From assembly GCF_039602135.1 (NCBI RefSeq), contig NZ_CP125942.1, forward strand, positions 1 to 64,000: a DNA stretch of 64,000 bases, in the 5' to 3' direction. The notes beneath the pieces were generated by a model. That model did not search any database. It saw only the letters and a list, made by a program, of their open reading frames with translations, and was not told the origin of the DNA. The position numbers and the translations under genes are program-made. Shown here one piece after another: positions 29,264-38,283 of this stretch (positions within the stretch are counted from its first letter, which is position 1; every line of letters begins with the position of its first letter). Source of the DNA: Glutamicibacter sp. B1 (GTDB lineage: Bacteria; Actinomycetota; Actinomycetes; Actinomycetales; Micrococcaceae).

Positions 29264-30072
29264 GCGCGGCCTCCGTTATTCGAGGTGATGAGCCGAAAGA
29301 CTATTTTTGTTTGTCCGATAGTGATGACCGAACCATCAAAAATGGGAGTTTCAGCGGAGATCTTTTTACCGTCCACATAGGTTCCATTGGTTGAACCCAA
29401 ATCGGACACCACAAAGTTTGTCTTACCGCGGGTTTCAACGCGGATGTGCTGACGTGAAACACCAGAATCATCCACCGGAATGTCGGTGCTTGCCGAACGG
29501 CCCAAAACAACCGAGTGATGGTTCAGCGCGAAACGCTGTCCTGCAACCTCAAGAATGGCCTGCTTCTGGGTTGGCACCTTGGGGATCTCGTTGATAGGTC
29601 GGACATTGGGACGTGGCTGCGCGGTGGTGCGCGGCGATGGCTGGCTGGCTGGCTTGGCGGTAGGCGTCTTTACCGGAGCCGAAGCAACAACATGGGAGCT
29701 GGTCTCCTTGACGGAGCCAGTGATTTCCATTTCGCCAGGCTTGAAATCTTGTTTGGATACAAAATGGATCATGACATCGCCATGGACCGAGTAGTCCTGA
29801 TTGGTGGCGTGCTCTGCGGTGACCTTAGCCATTTCATTAACGACGGCACGTCCCCAGCTTTTAGCGGTTTCGAAGTCTTTGGTGCTCAACGCAACGACGA
29901 AGTCGTTCGGAGCAAGACTGCGTCCTTCGCTAATTGGCAGAATTCCGCGATCCATTTCATTGCGCAGGGCAGTAGTCAGCTCTACTGGCTTGAGGTCTGC
30001 GGTGCTGGTTCCACGAAAGAAGCTTGTGACGACCTTCTCTAAGCCGCGTTCGACATTGTCGAGAAAGCCCAT
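29260..30072 (-). CDS. fhaA: FhaA, DUF3662 plus FHA-domain protein
   Basis: The 270-residue cytoplasmic protein has an N-terminal DUF3662 domain (about 1-115, MGFLDNVERGLEKVVTSFFRG), a Pro/Thr-rich linker and a C-terminal FHA domain (about 180-265) with LGRS, VSRQHI and LGSTNGTYVDG. FhaA binds phosphorylated regulators of lipid II flipping such as MviN in mycobacteria. It is first in the seven-gene minus-strand operon; its GGAAGGAGCA ribosome binding site is just upstream of the ATG, and the operon promoter should lie in the 280-bp gap to tRNA-Leu. Confidence 0.93.
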   Translation of the reverse strand: MGFLDNVERGLEKVVTSFFRGTSTADLKPVELTTALRNEMDRGILPISEGRSLAPNDFVVALSTKDFETAKSWGRAVVNEMAKVTAEHATNQDYSVHGDVMIHFVSKQDFKPGEMEITGSVKETSSHVVASAPVKTPTAKPASQPSPRTTAQPRPNVRPINEIPKVPTQKQAILEVAGQRFALNHHSVVLGRSASTDIPVDDSGVSRQHIRVETRGKTNFVVSDLGSTNGTYVDGKKISAETPIFDGSVITIGQTKIVFRLITSNNGGRA

Positions 30073-30353
30073 TATTCGTGCTCCTTCCTAGGGGTCCATT
30101 GTTTGTCTTAGTGTCCCGTAATTCGTACGTAAAAGCAGTGAACACAGAACTTCATATTCGATCTTACTGTTTTCAGCTGTGCAAATGCCGAAAAATCCTT
30201 GGGTGATCGACGCGAGGGTAACTCAACGATACCGAGGTCAGGGACGAATGCCTGTGTCTCTGGCCACATGTCAAGGTTTCGATTAGGTGAACTGAAAATG
30301 TGTGTGTAAGCTATTTCTTGTTGCAAAAGCACGACGCAACAAAAATTACATAT
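30073..30353. promoter_or_regulatory. Upstream region of the fhaA-pknB operon and tRNA-Leu
   Basis: A 281-bp divergent gap with no convincing ORF. It must hold the minus-strand promoter for fhaA-fhaB-pstP-rodA-pbpA-pknA-pknB and the plus-strand promoter of tRNA-Leu. I could not identify clear -35/-10 pairs. Confidence 0.4.
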
Positions 30354-30437
<84 letters not shown>

Positions 30438-30443
30438 CAAATT

Positions 30444-30491
30444 AAAAATAACCTCTGCAATGAATTTTCATTCATTGCAGAGGTTATTTTT
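30444..30491. terminator. Strong bidirectional terminator after tRNA-Leu
   Basis: A 21-bp perfect inverted repeat (30444-30464 with 30471-30491) and a six-base loop. The arms start with AAAAATAACC and end GGTTATTTTT, so both strands carry a T-run. It serves tRNA-Leu and the convergent DUF523 gene ending at 30514. Confidence 0.93.
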
Positions 30492-30513
30492 CTTTCAGGT
30501 ATCGCTTTGATAA

Positions 30514-30969
30514 CTATTGGCCACGGCGTGCCGAAACCTGCAGTCCTCGCTGCTTGAGTATGGCCGCCAGTACGCCATCACCTTCTGCAAGGGTCCCACT
30601 GTGAGAGCCGTCGTAAATCGCCCCGCAACCGCAACTGGGACTGCGATCTTGCAACACTGCTTCGGTGATTCCGTTGGAGGTAGCCAGCTGGGCAACTTTT
30701 TGAGCCCCGGCGACAAAGGCCTCGGTGAGATCTTGACCGTCAATAGAGACGACGGTGGCGTTTCCCTGAAGGACGTCGTATCCATCCCCGCCGACGATCT
30801 CTGCGGGAGGTCGGGGTGTTGGCAGATCCCCTAGTTCTTCGGCGCATGCGGCGATCGCTTCGCCGCGCGCTACAGCATTGACTATGTTTTGGTCAGTTTT
30901 TGCTTTGCCGTTATAACGGCAGGGGATACCAGCAAGACAAGAGCTAACAAGTATCGGGACCTTTCTCAT
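30514..30969 (-). CDS. DUF523 family protein
   Basis: This 151-residue protein has the DUF523 features: an N-terminal cysteine motif VSSCLAGIPCRYNGK, an ACAEELGDLPTPRPPAEI segment near 41, and RSPSCGCGAIYDG near 109. The four conserved cysteines suggest metal or iron-sulfur binding; the family is widespread and uncharacterised, with some relation to 2-thiouracil desulfidase TudS proteins. Monocistronic, convergent with tRNA-Leu. Confidence 0.88.
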   Translation of the reverse strand: MRKVPILVSSCLAGIPCRYNGKAKTDQNIVNAVARGEAIAACAEELGDLPTPRPPAEIVGGDGYDVLQGNATVVSIDGQDLTEAFVAGAQKVAQLATSNGITEAVLQDRSPSCGCGAIYDGSHSGTLAEGDGVLAAILKQRGLQVSARRGQ

Positions 30970-31043
30970 GTCTTTATCCTAGTCGTGTGCCATGAATCGA
31001 GCACTGGATTAGAATTCCATTTACTAAGTGAAAGGTAAGTATT

Positions 31044-31580
31044 GTGGCTGCGTCCAAAGAACCATTTGAAATCCGCGGAACCGTTGATGTGATCAACGGA
31101 CATCGGATCCTTCGCTTAGAGCAAGAATCCAGTGACTTTCTTTCCAGTCGCGGCCAGGTGGCCGTCGATCTCCTTGGTGATTTTGCTGGGCATACCGTGG
31201 TGATTGATCCTGATGGGCGTCGCGGTCACTGGCTGGATTTGGAGTCGGCTCAGGCTCCGGTGATCGATGGTGAAGTTGGGCAACAGATCCAGCTTTCGGT
31301 ACAGCCGAGTACATCATGGCCCGAGACCACCGTCCCGACAGATCTGGCTGAAGCCTTAGATCAAGCCAGTGATTTGGATGAGAATTGGGTCAGTCTGACG
31401 CCCATGGCCCGCTGGGAATGGGTTCGTTGGGTCGGAGCCACCAAGAATCCGGATACGCGTCAACGACGTGTTGAGGTGAGTATTTCTAAGCTGCGCGACG
31501 GCAAACGCCGTCCATGCTGCTTTGACCTGTCTTCTTGCACCAACCCCGAATTAGCCAAGGGTGGCAAACTCGCTGAATAA
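31044..31580 (+). CDS. YdeI/OmpD-associated (DUF1905-like) protein
   Basis: The 178-residue cytoplasmic product has a small beta-rich N-terminal half of DUF1905 type (GHTVVIDPDGRRGHWLDL) and a C-terminal helical half LTPMARWEWVRWVGATKNPDTRQRRVEVSISKL seen in YdeI/OmdA-type proteins, cut here to its core. Named members have been linked to bacteriocin protection or antibiotic susceptibility, but a general function is lacking. The C-terminus CCFDLSSCTNPELAK is typical of actinobacterial copies. Start GTG 31044 after AAAGGTAAG. The family call is moderate. Confidence 0.65.
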   Translation: MAASKEPFEIRGTVDVINGHRILRLEQESSDFLSSRGQVAVDLLGDFAGHTVVIDPDGRRGHWLDLESAQAPVIDGEVGQQIQLSVQPSTSWPETTVPTDLAEALDQASDLDENWVSLTPMARWEWVRWVGATKNPDTRQRRVEVSISKLRDGKRRPCCFDLSSCTNPELAKGGKLAE

Positions 31581-31602
31581 GACTGCCGCCGCTGGCGCAG
31601 TA

Positions 31603-32673
31603 CTAGTCGTCGACACCGTTCTTCGTGGAATCGCGAATAATCAATGAGCTAGGCAGCATGCTCTGCAATGGCTCGAGGTCTTTCCCCTCGAGTAACGCAC
31701 GCAGTTTCAGGGCCGCCAACCGTCCGCCTTCCTGGGCGTTGAGCTGCACCGACGTGATCGACGGATTGGACGTGGCTGAATAGGGAAGATCATCAAAGCC
31801 AGCGACCGCTAGCTGATCTGGGATGCGAATTCCCAGGGCACGGGCTGCGTGTAGTACGCCGAAGGCATGATTGTCGGTGGCGCATCCCACGGCGCTTACC
31901 CCGTTTTCCTTCCATATTTGCCACTGCTCACTGAAGGTTTCCGAGGCCGCGGTGACATCAATCATCGAGCTGGCCACGCACTGCGGCAAAACTTCAATAC
32001 CGTAATCCTTAGCTGCCTGAAGGAATGCTTCACGGCGCACCGCGAGAGTTTCCGTTCCGGTGATGGCATCTAAATAGGCGGCCTTGGTATGCCCTTGAGC
32101 TGCAAAATGTGCCACTACATCGCGGGCTCCCTGGGCTACGTCCATATTCACTGCCGGGAATTTTGCGTCAATTCCGGGAGCGTCAAGGGCCACCATCGGT
32201 ATGTGACCGCCGATCTCATCAAGGAACTCTTGGCTTGGTGCGTGCACCAGCAAGCCAGCCGGGCGTAGCCCGAGGATCTTGCGAGTTTCGCTCGCGCTGG
32301 GGGAGACGCCGGAATCCGTGACGGAGAGCATGAGCTGGTAGTCGTTGGCTAATACCGAGCGAACGCCGGCGATGACTTTGGCGAAGAAGGGGTTGGAAAT
32401 ATCTGGGGCTACCAGGATGACCAAGGAACTGACACCCTTGGCCAGCGAGCTGCCGATGCTGTCAACAAAGTAGCCTAGTTCGCGAATCGCTTCGCGGACG
32501 CGTTGCTCATTCTTGGCTGAAACTCGCCCCGAAGACTTTCCGTTGGCCACTAAAGAGACCGTTGCCGTGGACACCCCTGCATGCGCGGCCACCATGGCCG
32601 CGGTGACCCGACGTGGTTCGCGGGAATTTCCGGTCTTCTCAGCAATCGTCATGGATCCATCGTAGTCGCTCAC
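31603..32673 (-). CDS. LacI family transcriptional regulator
   Basis: A 356-residue repressor-type protein with an N-terminal LacI helix-turn-helix (VTAAMVAAHAGVSTATVSLVANG, about 23-45), hinge helix and a type 1 periplasmic-binding-protein sensor domain with GFDDLPYSATSNPSITSV near 290. It is divergent from the nucleoside hydrolase at 32800 and a palindromic operator lies between them, so ribonucleoside catabolism is its probable target. Start is GTG 32673 (AAGGAT upstream); ATG 32652 is possible and keeps the whole DNA-binding domain. Confidence 0.92.
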   Translation of the reverse strand: MSDYDGSMTIAEKTGNSREPRRVTAAMVAAHAGVSTATVSLVANGKSSGRVSAKNEQRVREAIRELGYFVDSIGSSLAKGVSSLVILVAPDISNPFFAKVIAGVRSVLANDYQLMLSVTDSGVSPSASETRKILGLRPAGLLVHAPSQEFLDEIGGHIPMVALDAPGIDAKFPAVNMDVAQGARDVVAHFAAQGHTKAAYLDAITGTETLAVRREAFLQAAKDYGIEVLPQCVASSMIDVTAASETFSEQWQIWKENGVSAVGCATDNHAFGVLHAARALGIRIPDQLAVAGFDDLPYSATSNPSITSVQLNAQEGGRLAALKLRALLEGKDLEPLQSMLPSSLIIRDSTKNGVDD

Positions 32674-32692
32674 TCGACGGGATAAATCCTTA

Positions 32693-32706
32693 GTTAAGCG
32701 CTTGAC
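32693..32706. promoter_or_regulatory. LacI-type operator between the regulator and nucleoside hydrolase
   Basis: GTTAAGCGCTTGAC is a 14-bp near-perfect palindrome (12 of 14 positions symmetric) with the central CGCG-like step AAGCGCTT typical of LacI-family operators. It lies 20 bp upstream of the regulator start and 94 bp upstream of the hydrolase. Confidence 0.65.
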
Positions 32707-32799
32707 GCAACTGCGAGAACAGGAAAGAATTGGCTCAGAGAAAGATCATCGCATCGTCACTAACATCCGGCCCCATGCCGGCAGAAGAAGGATGGCACC

Positions 32800-33771
32800 A
32801 TGGCTCAGGACAGTGCAACACCCCGCAAGATCATTTTGGACTGCGACCCAGGCCATGATGATGCGGTCGCCATGATCCTTGCCCATGGAAGCCCGGCCAT
32901 TGACCTGCTGGCCGTCACTACCGTGGCCGGAAACCAAACCCTTGAGAAGGTCACCGCCAACGCGCTCGCCGTGGGAACCATCGCCGGTATCAGCGGCATT
33001 CCCTTTGCCGCCGGCTGCGCCCGCCCACTGGTACGCGAAGTAGAAACCGCTGCAGATGTTCACGGTGACTCGGGTATGGATGGGCCGGAACAACCAGAAT
33101 CCACCATCGAGTTGGACCCACGCCACGCGGTAGACGTCATCATTGACCTAGTGATGAGCCATGAGCCAGGGGAAATCACCTTGGTGCCCACCGGGGCGCT
33201 AACCAACATTGCGATGGCAGTACGCAAAGAACCACGCATCGTCTCCCGAGTACGCGAAGTCGTGCTGATGGGCGGTGGCTACCACACCGGAAACTGGAGT
33301 GCGGTCGCAGAATTCAACATCAAGGTGGACCCAGAAGCAGCCCATATTGTCTTTAACGAAAACTGGCCGGTAGTCATGGTTGGACTAGACCTGACCCACC
33401 AGGCCTTGGCCACCACCGAAGTCGTCCAGAGCATCGAAAAGATCGGCACCGGCCCGGCAAAATTTGTGCGCGAATTGATGGACTTCTTTGCTCAGGCGTA
33501 CCGCGACCACCAAGGCTTCGACGCACCACCGGTGCACGACCCCTGCGCGGTGGCCTACGTCATCGACCCGCAGATCGTGCGCACCGTCAAAGCGCCGGTT
33601 AACGTGGAGCTTCGAGGTGAGCTAACTCTAGGGATGACGGTCACCGACTTCCGCGCTCCAGCCGATGAACACTGCAACACTTCGGTGGCCGTGGACCTGG
33701 ATCACGACGGATTCTGGAACCTTGTGACGGACGCACTGCAACGCATCGGCGAAGTCACACCCCAGAAGTAA
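32800..33771 (+). CDS. Inosine-uridine preferring nucleoside hydrolase
   Basis: The enzyme hydrolyses the N-glycosidic bond of ribonucleosides, releasing ribose and base. The 323-residue product shows the calcium-binding CDPGHDDAVAM at residues 12-22, VLMGGGYHTGNWS near 150, the EFNIKVDPEAAHIVF substrate loop near 170 and the C-terminal HDPCAVAYVIDP near 247. All Asp ligands appear intact. Substrate preference is not evident. A GAAGGAT precedes the ATG. Likely regulated by the divergent LacI protein. Confidence 0.94.
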   Translation: MAQDSATPRKIILDCDPGHDDAVAMILAHGSPAIDLLAVTTVAGNQTLEKVTANALAVGTIAGISGIPFAAGCARPLVREVETAADVHGDSGMDGPEQPESTIELDPRHAVDVIIDLVMSHEPGEITLVPTGALTNIAMAVRKEPRIVSRVREVVLMGGGYHTGNWSAVAEFNIKVDPEAAHIVFNENWPVVMVGLDLTHQALATTEVVQSIEKIGTGPAKFVRELMDFFAQAYRDHQGFDAPPVHDPCAVAYVIDPQIVRTVKAPVNVELRGELTLGMTVTDFRAPADEHCNTSVAVDLDHDGFWNLVTDALQRIGEVTPQK

Positions 33772-33857
33772 ACAACTTCTTTGCAATGTGGGGCATATCA
33801 ATGCCAATTACGCTCAGACCTGCATAAACTAGGATCAAACGAAGATCAGGAGACGTA

Positions 33858-34556
33858 ATGGCAGGAAAAACCCCGCACCAGAACGTGACGTTCCCATCCT
33901 CGGGTGCGCAAGCACACGGATACCTAGCAGTACCGGATTCAGGGCAAGGCCCCGGAGTTATCGTGATCCAAGAATGGTGGGGCCTGACCGACCATATTCG
34001 CGACATAGCTGACCGCCTCGCAGCCCTAGGCTTTGTCGCACTAGCACCAGATCTTTACGGTGGATCCATTACCCACGACGGCGAAGAAGCCGGACAAATG
34101 ATGGCCGATCTTCCTGAAGCTAAGGGCGCTGAGCTCTTGGCTGGCGCCGTGGACTACCTATTGGCCAACGAACATGTGACCAGCAAGAAGCTGGGAGTTA
34201 TCGGATTCTGCATGGGCGGTGGCTTCGTTCTACAGCTCGCCGCGCAGCAGGGCGAAAAAATTGCCGCCGCCGTTCCGTTCTACGGAGTCGGCCAGGGCGT
34301 GCCCAATGATTTCTCTGGGATTCGAGCCGATATCCAAGGCCACTACGCGAACTTTGACGAAATGTATCCTCCTGAACAGGCTCATGCCCAGGAAGAGCAG
34401 ATTCGCCAGCAGTCCGGCGCCAACGTGAAGTATTACTTCTACGACGCCAAGCACGCCTTCCACAATGACGAAAACACCGCCGGAAATTACGACCCTGAGC
34501 AGGCAGTGATCGCTTGGGAACGCGCCGTCGGCTTTTTGCAGGATAAAGTGGCCTAA
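33858..34556 (+). CDS. Dienelactone hydrolase family protein
   Basis: A 232-residue alpha/beta hydrolase. The DLH features are EWWGLTDHIRDIADRLAALG (catalytic-loop Glu near 38), the nucleophile cysteine in IGFCMGGGF near 116, and the C-terminal histidine in KHAFHND near 196. Cys-His-Asp triads of this kind open dienelactones in chlorocatechol degradation, but many family members act on other carboxyl esters. With no aromatic pathway genes beside it, substrate remains open. Monocistronic, AGGAG-type ribosome binding site. Confidence 0.88.
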   Translation: MAGKTPHQNVTFPSSGAQAHGYLAVPDSGQGPGVIVIQEWWGLTDHIRDIADRLAALGFVALAPDLYGGSITHDGEEAGQMMADLPEAKGAELLAGAVDYLLANEHVTSKKLGVIGFCMGGGFVLQLAAQQGEKIAAAVPFYGVGQGVPNDFSGIRADIQGHYANFDEMYPPEQAHAQEEQIRQQSGANVKYYFYDAKHAFHNDENTAGNYDPEQAVIAWERAVGFLQDKVA

Positions 34557-34613
34557 AGGCCATAAAGTGTTATCCATCACTTAATAGCATCACTTACTAA
34601 TAAGGAGAGCAAT

Positions 34614-35045
34614 ATGTCAGAAACCATCATCGTAGGTGTCGACGGTTCGGAAACCGCACAGCGTGCAGCTCGCCGAGCAGCAGAACTAGCACTGAAGATC
34701 GACGCCGAATTGGTGGTCGTCACCGCACACGCATCGGATAACACCGAGGTCGTTTCCATCGGTTCCGACACTTGGATCCTGGACGATGCAGAGCAGGCTC
34801 GCAAGCTCGCCCAGCGCGTAGCAAACGACGTGAAGAACAGCGTTCCTGGCGTGAAGATCACCGCAGCTGCCGGCCACGGCAAGCCAGGCGACGTCCTGAT
34901 CTCCGATGCAGAGGACCGCAAGGCCTCGATGATCGTTGTCGGTAACGTTGGCATGAAGGGCCTGGGCCGCGTACTGGGTTCCGTAGCTTCTTCGGTAGCT
35001 CACTCGGCTCCATGCGACGTACTGGTTGTTAAGACCGACAAGTAA
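34614..35045 (+). CDS. Universal stress protein (UspA family)
   Basis: A 143-residue single-domain Usp. The N-terminal VGVDGSETAQRAARRAAELA and the C-terminal ATP-binding pattern G-N-V-G-M-K-G-L-G-R-V-L-G-S-V-A are intact, so it belongs to the ATP-binding UspFG/MJ0577 subgroup. Such proteins are induced in starvation or stress. A GGAGAGCA site precedes the ATG and codon use suggests good expression. Followed by a terminator. Confidence 0.92.
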   Translation: MSETIIVGVDGSETAQRAARRAAELALKIDAELVVVTAHASDNTEVVSIGSDTWILDDAEQARKLAQRVANDVKNSVPGVKITAAAGHGKPGDVLISDAEDRKASMIVVGNVGMKGLGRVLGSVASSVAHSAPCDVLVVKTDK

Positions 35046-35065
35046 GCCATAGCGCTTTCGCGCAA

Positions 35066-35100
35066 CAGGCGGGTACCGTTCATCATTCGGTGCCCGCCTG
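35066..35100 (+). terminator. Terminator after the Usp gene
   Basis: A 13-bp stem CAGGCGGGTACCG / CGGTGCCCGCCTG (35066-35078, 35088-35100; one T-G wobble) with a 9-base loop, 20 bp after the stop. Confidence 0.75.
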
Positions 35101-35134
35101 CGGCATTTAACCCCGCACAGCGTAGGCTTAACCC

Positions 35135-35881
35135 GTGCAAACTCTTCGAATCGCCTACGCCACCGGCGTCACCCCCGGCAAATGGATGGATCGCTTTAAG
35201 GAGCGCTATCCGCAGGTTGAGCTACAAGCTTGGCGACACGATGAGGGGCAAATACTTGATCTCTTGGCAGAGGATCAGGCCGACGCGGTGTTTGTGCGCT
35301 ACCGAGGGCAATCACCCAAGGATCACACCCGCCACGTCATCCCGCTCTATGAGGAACTTGAAGTGGTCTGCGCGGCCAAGGACCATGAGGTCGAATACTA
35401 CGACGAGTCGGTGCCAGCCGAGGTGGTTGCAGGCTTCCCACAGCTGAACCTTGAGGACTATCCCGAAGCAGTTGGCGGCCCGAGCGTTGCCATGGAAGTC
35501 GTGGCCTCCGGGGCCCAGGTATTGCGCGTGCCACAGAGCATCGCGCGTCTTTTTGCCCGCAAGGATGTTGTTACTCGCTTCGTTGAAGATGGCGAACCAA
35601 CCCAGGTAGGTATCGCCTGGCCCGTGCACATGGAAGACACCACGCTATTAGAAGAATTCATCGGCATTGTGCGCGGACGCAGCGCCAACTCTTCGCGGCA
35701 GGCTTCGGTACGTAACCAAGAGCAGAAAGCCAAGCGCGTTAACGACAAAGCCAAGTTTGAAGCCAAACTTAAGGCCCAAGCAGCAGCGAAGCGACAGAAA
35801 GAACTAGCTAAGAAGCAAGCGCGCAGCAACGGTGGCAAGCCAGGGAAGCCCGGCGGCGCTAAAGGACGCAAAAAACGGTAG
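35135..35881 (+). CDS. LysR-type substrate-binding domain protein lacking the HTH
   Basis: The 248-residue product reads as a periplasmic-binding-protein-like LysR effector domain from its first residue (LRIAYATGVTPGKWMDRFKERYPQVEL through GIAWPVHMEDTTLLEEFIGIVRGR, about 1-188), with no helix-turn-helix before it. The start GTG 35135 is close behind a terminator, so no truncated HTH is hidden upstream. It ends in a very basic tail of about 60 residues (many K, R, A, G) that may bind nucleic acid or ribosomes. Stand-alone LysR-substrate domains are annotated in Arthrobacter relatives, from memory. Function unknown. Confidence 0.8.
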   Translation: MQTLRIAYATGVTPGKWMDRFKERYPQVELQAWRHDEGQILDLLAEDQADAVFVRYRGQSPKDHTRHVIPLYEELEVVCAAKDHEVEYYDESVPAEVVAGFPQLNLEDYPEAVGGPSVAMEVVASGAQVLRVPQSIARLFARKDVVTRFVEDGEPTQVGIAWPVHMEDTTLLEEFIGIVRGRSANSSRQASVRNQEQKAKRVNDKAKFEAKLKAQAAAKRQKELAKKQARSNGGKPGKPGGAKGRKKR

Positions 35882-35914
35882 AACCGGGCCGTCAGGCATG
35901 GGTAGAGTGATGCC

Positions 35915-36703
35915 ATGATGCAATTTGATACGCTCGCGCTGTCTTCGCGTGGCTCAGCCCTGATTTTGACCATTAACCAGCCGGCTTCGCTCAACGCGCT
36001 GTCCCAAGAAGTCGTGAACGACTTGGAATCCTTCCTTAATTGGTTTGAAACCACCGGGTTTGAATACCGCGGAGTGATCATCACCGGAGCCGGAGAGAAG
36101 TCCTTTGTCGCCGGCGCCAATATTGTGCAGATGAACGCCATGGACGCCCAAGAAGCACTGGCCTATGGACGCCAGATGCACGCGGTAACCGAACGCCTAG
36201 AATCCCTCCAAGTTCCAGTCATTGCTGCCGTCAATGGCTTTGCTCTGGGCGGCGGCTGCGAAATCGCGTTGGCCTGCGACTTTATCTACGCTGCAGAAAA
36301 TGCCAGCTTCGGACAGCCCGAAGTTAACTTGGGCCTGGTTCCCGGCTTTGGCGGATCCGTGCGCCTACCGCGCCGGATTGGTAATGCCTTAGCCCGGGAA
36401 CTGATCTTCACCGGGCGCCGTATTAAGTCGGCCGAAGCACTGCGTATCGGCCTAGCCAATCGGGTCGTGCCAGCCGCAGAACTGATTGACCAGGCACTAG
36501 CCACCATTGAAGAAATTGCTGCCGTCTCACCGACCGCGGTGGCCAACGCCAAAACCGCCTTGGTACAGATGGATGCGTTGAACACCCATGAGGCGTTAAA
36601 AGTTGAGGCAGACTCATTCCAGCGTGCCTTCACAACCAATGATTCGGTGGAGGGGCGAGCTGCCTTTGTTGAGAAGCGCTCGCCGAATTTCCCGGGCAAC
36701 TAA
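35915..36703 (+). CDS. Enoyl-CoA hydratase/isomerase (crotonase) family protein
   Basis: The 262-residue product has the crotonase oxyanion-hole segment AGANIVQM near 68 and NGFALGGGCEIALACDF near 108 with a catalytic-position glutamate, and the second glutamate in GQPEVNLGLVPGFGG near 136. Both acids needed for hydration are present. Such enzymes act in fatty-acid or amino-acid acyl-CoA breakdown. It starts a five-gene unit: its TAA overlaps the next ATG (TAATG). Confidence 0.92.
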   Translation: MMQFDTLALSSRGSALILTINQPASLNALSQEVVNDLESFLNWFETTGFEYRGVIITGAGEKSFVAGANIVQMNAMDAQEALAYGRQMHAVTERLESLQVPVIAAVNGFALGGGCEIALACDFIYAAENASFGQPEVNLGLVPGFGGSVRLPRRIGNALARELIFTGRRIKSAEALRIGLANRVVPAAELIDQALATIEEIAAVSPTAVANAKTALVQMDALNTHEALKVEADSFQRAFTTNDSVEGRAAFVEKRSPNFPGN

Positions 36704-37371
36704 TGATGCACTACGGTCCGCACCCGGATCAGCACCTGCAATTCTTTGAACCCGAGAACGTGATGGCCAAGGGTGCGGTGATGATCATCCATGGTGGGTA
36801 CTGGCGTGAGAAGTACACCGCACAATTAGGCGTACCACTGGCCCAGGACCTGGCAAACCGAGGGATCCCGAGCTATAACCTGGAATACCGCCGGGGGACC
36901 GGTAGCGCTGCAGCGATGCTCGCTGATGCTCGGCTGGCCCTAGGGCTGATCAAGGAAGACGGCCCAATTACGCTGATCGGTCATTCGGCCGGCGCACAGT
37001 TAGCCTGTGTGCTGGCCGCCAATGACTCGCGCGTCAGCCAGGTAATCAGTCAGGCAGGTCTGCTGGATATCGAGTATGCGCGCCGGCTGGCGCTCAGTGA
37101 TGGAGCAGTTGACCTGTTACTCGATGGGGCACAGCCAGCTGCCTACAATCCCGTGGAATTATGGCCGATGGCTGCCCGTGTGATCATCTTTCATGGTCGA
37201 GATGATGAGGATGTGCCGGTAAAAATCGCTCGACTGGCCGCTCAAAGGGCAGCGGCGCTGGGACAGGACTACCGCTTCGCGTTGTTTGCAGGGGATCACT
37301 ACACTTGGATTGACCCGCACAGTAGCCAATGGGCTGCCTGCGTGGGCGCCCTGACACCCTTGCACTACTAG
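36703..37371 (+). CDS. Alpha/beta hydrolase (BD-FAE / kynurenine formamidase-like)
   Basis: A 222-residue hydrolase with the oxyanion motif IIHGGYWREKY near 27, the nucleophile in GHSAGAQLACVLA near 89, an Asp in FHGRDDEDVPV near 164 and a C-terminal His in GDHYTWID near 197. HGGYW is characteristic of the kynurenine formamidase/esterase group; no other kynurenine-pathway gene is nearby, so a general esterase is also possible. Overlaps the crotonase stop by one base. Confidence 0.85.
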   Translation: MMHYGPHPDQHLQFFEPENVMAKGAVMIIHGGYWREKYTAQLGVPLAQDLANRGIPSYNLEYRRGTGSAAAMLADARLALGLIKEDGPITLIGHSAGAQLACVLAANDSRVSQVISQAGLLDIEYARRLALSDGAVDLLLDGAQPAAYNPVELWPMAARVIIFHGRDDEDVPVKIARLAAQRAAALGQDYRFALFAGDHYTWIDPHSSQWAACVGALTPLHY

Positions 37372-37382
37372 AAGGAGCAAGC

Positions 37383-38282
37383 ATGAACCCGACCGTGATC
37401 GGTGAAGCCCTCGTTGACGTCCTGGCTTCGGGCATTGCCCCCGCGCAGGAGTTTGTTGGCGGTAGCCCGCTGAACGTCGCGGTATCACTGGCTCGTTTGG
37501 GTTATCCCGGAACCCTGATTTCTCGTTGGGGTGCCGATGACAAGGGCGCAAAGATTGAGGGATACCTCAAAGACAACAACGTTAAATACCTCGGCGGCGC
37601 CGATGATCAGGCGACCGTGATTGCCCACGGCATCCTTGATCCCGCCGGTGGTGCAGCATTCGCCTTTAATGCCTTCTGGCAGATGCCCACCATCGGACCA
37701 GAACTGCCGCAGGACGTGGAGCTGGTACACACCGGCTCTATCGCCACACTCTTCAGCCCCGAAGAGCTGCTGCCCCTGCTTTCAGTGGCCCGCACCCACG
37801 CAACAATTAGCTATGATCCGAACCTGCGCCCGTCACTGGTGACCAATCATGCTCAAACGGTGGCCGAGGTGGAACGCTTCGTCGGTCAGGCGGACGTTGT
37901 GCGAGTCTCAGGCATTGACCTGAAATGGATGTACCCAATGCGTTCGGTGCAAGACTCGGCGCGGGCCTGGCTGAACATGGGACCTGCCATTGTGGTGTCC
38001 ACCGCCGGATCGCGGGGTTCTTGGGGCGTGGTAAGCGCCGGGGATGCCGAATTTATTGCCCCCTCTGTGGAGGTGACCGATACCGTGGGCGCCGGTGACA
38101 CGTTTACCGCGGCCCTACTGTGCTGGTTGGCCGAACACGACCTGATTGGTGCCTCCAACCGTGAAAAGTTGGGCCAGCTGGGCACCAGCGAATTGTCTCA
38201 AGCCCTTGAATTTGCGGCTATGGCGGCTGCCGTGACCGTGCAGCGCGCCGGTGCCAACCCGCCGCGACGCGAGGAGCTCTAA
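37383..38282 (+). CDS. PfkB family carbohydrate kinase (fructokinase-like)
   Basis: The 299-residue ribokinase-fold enzyme starts MNPTVIGEALVDVL and has the substrate motif GGSPLNVAVSLARLG near 27 and the ATP/catalytic motif DTVGAGDTFTAALL near 234, where Asp is the base. It phosphorylates a sugar, probably fructose, as in bacterial fructokinases. ATG 37383 is preceded by GAAGGAGCAAGC; an in-frame GTG upstream at 37329 lies inside the hydrolase gene. One base separates it from the next GTG. Confidence 0.9.
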   Translation: MNPTVIGEALVDVLASGIAPAQEFVGGSPLNVAVSLARLGYPGTLISRWGADDKGAKIEGYLKDNNVKYLGGADDQATVIAHGILDPAGGAAFAFNAFWQMPTIGPELPQDVELVHTGSIATLFSPEELLPLLSVARTHATISYDPNLRPSLVTNHAQTVAEVERFVGQADVVRVSGIDLKWMYPMRSVQDSARAWLNMGPAIVVSTAGSRGSWGVVSAGDAEFIAPSVEVTDTVGAGDTFTAALLCWLAEHDLIGASNREKLGQLGTSELSQALEFAAMAAAVTVQRAGANPPRREEL

Positions 38283-38283
38283 C

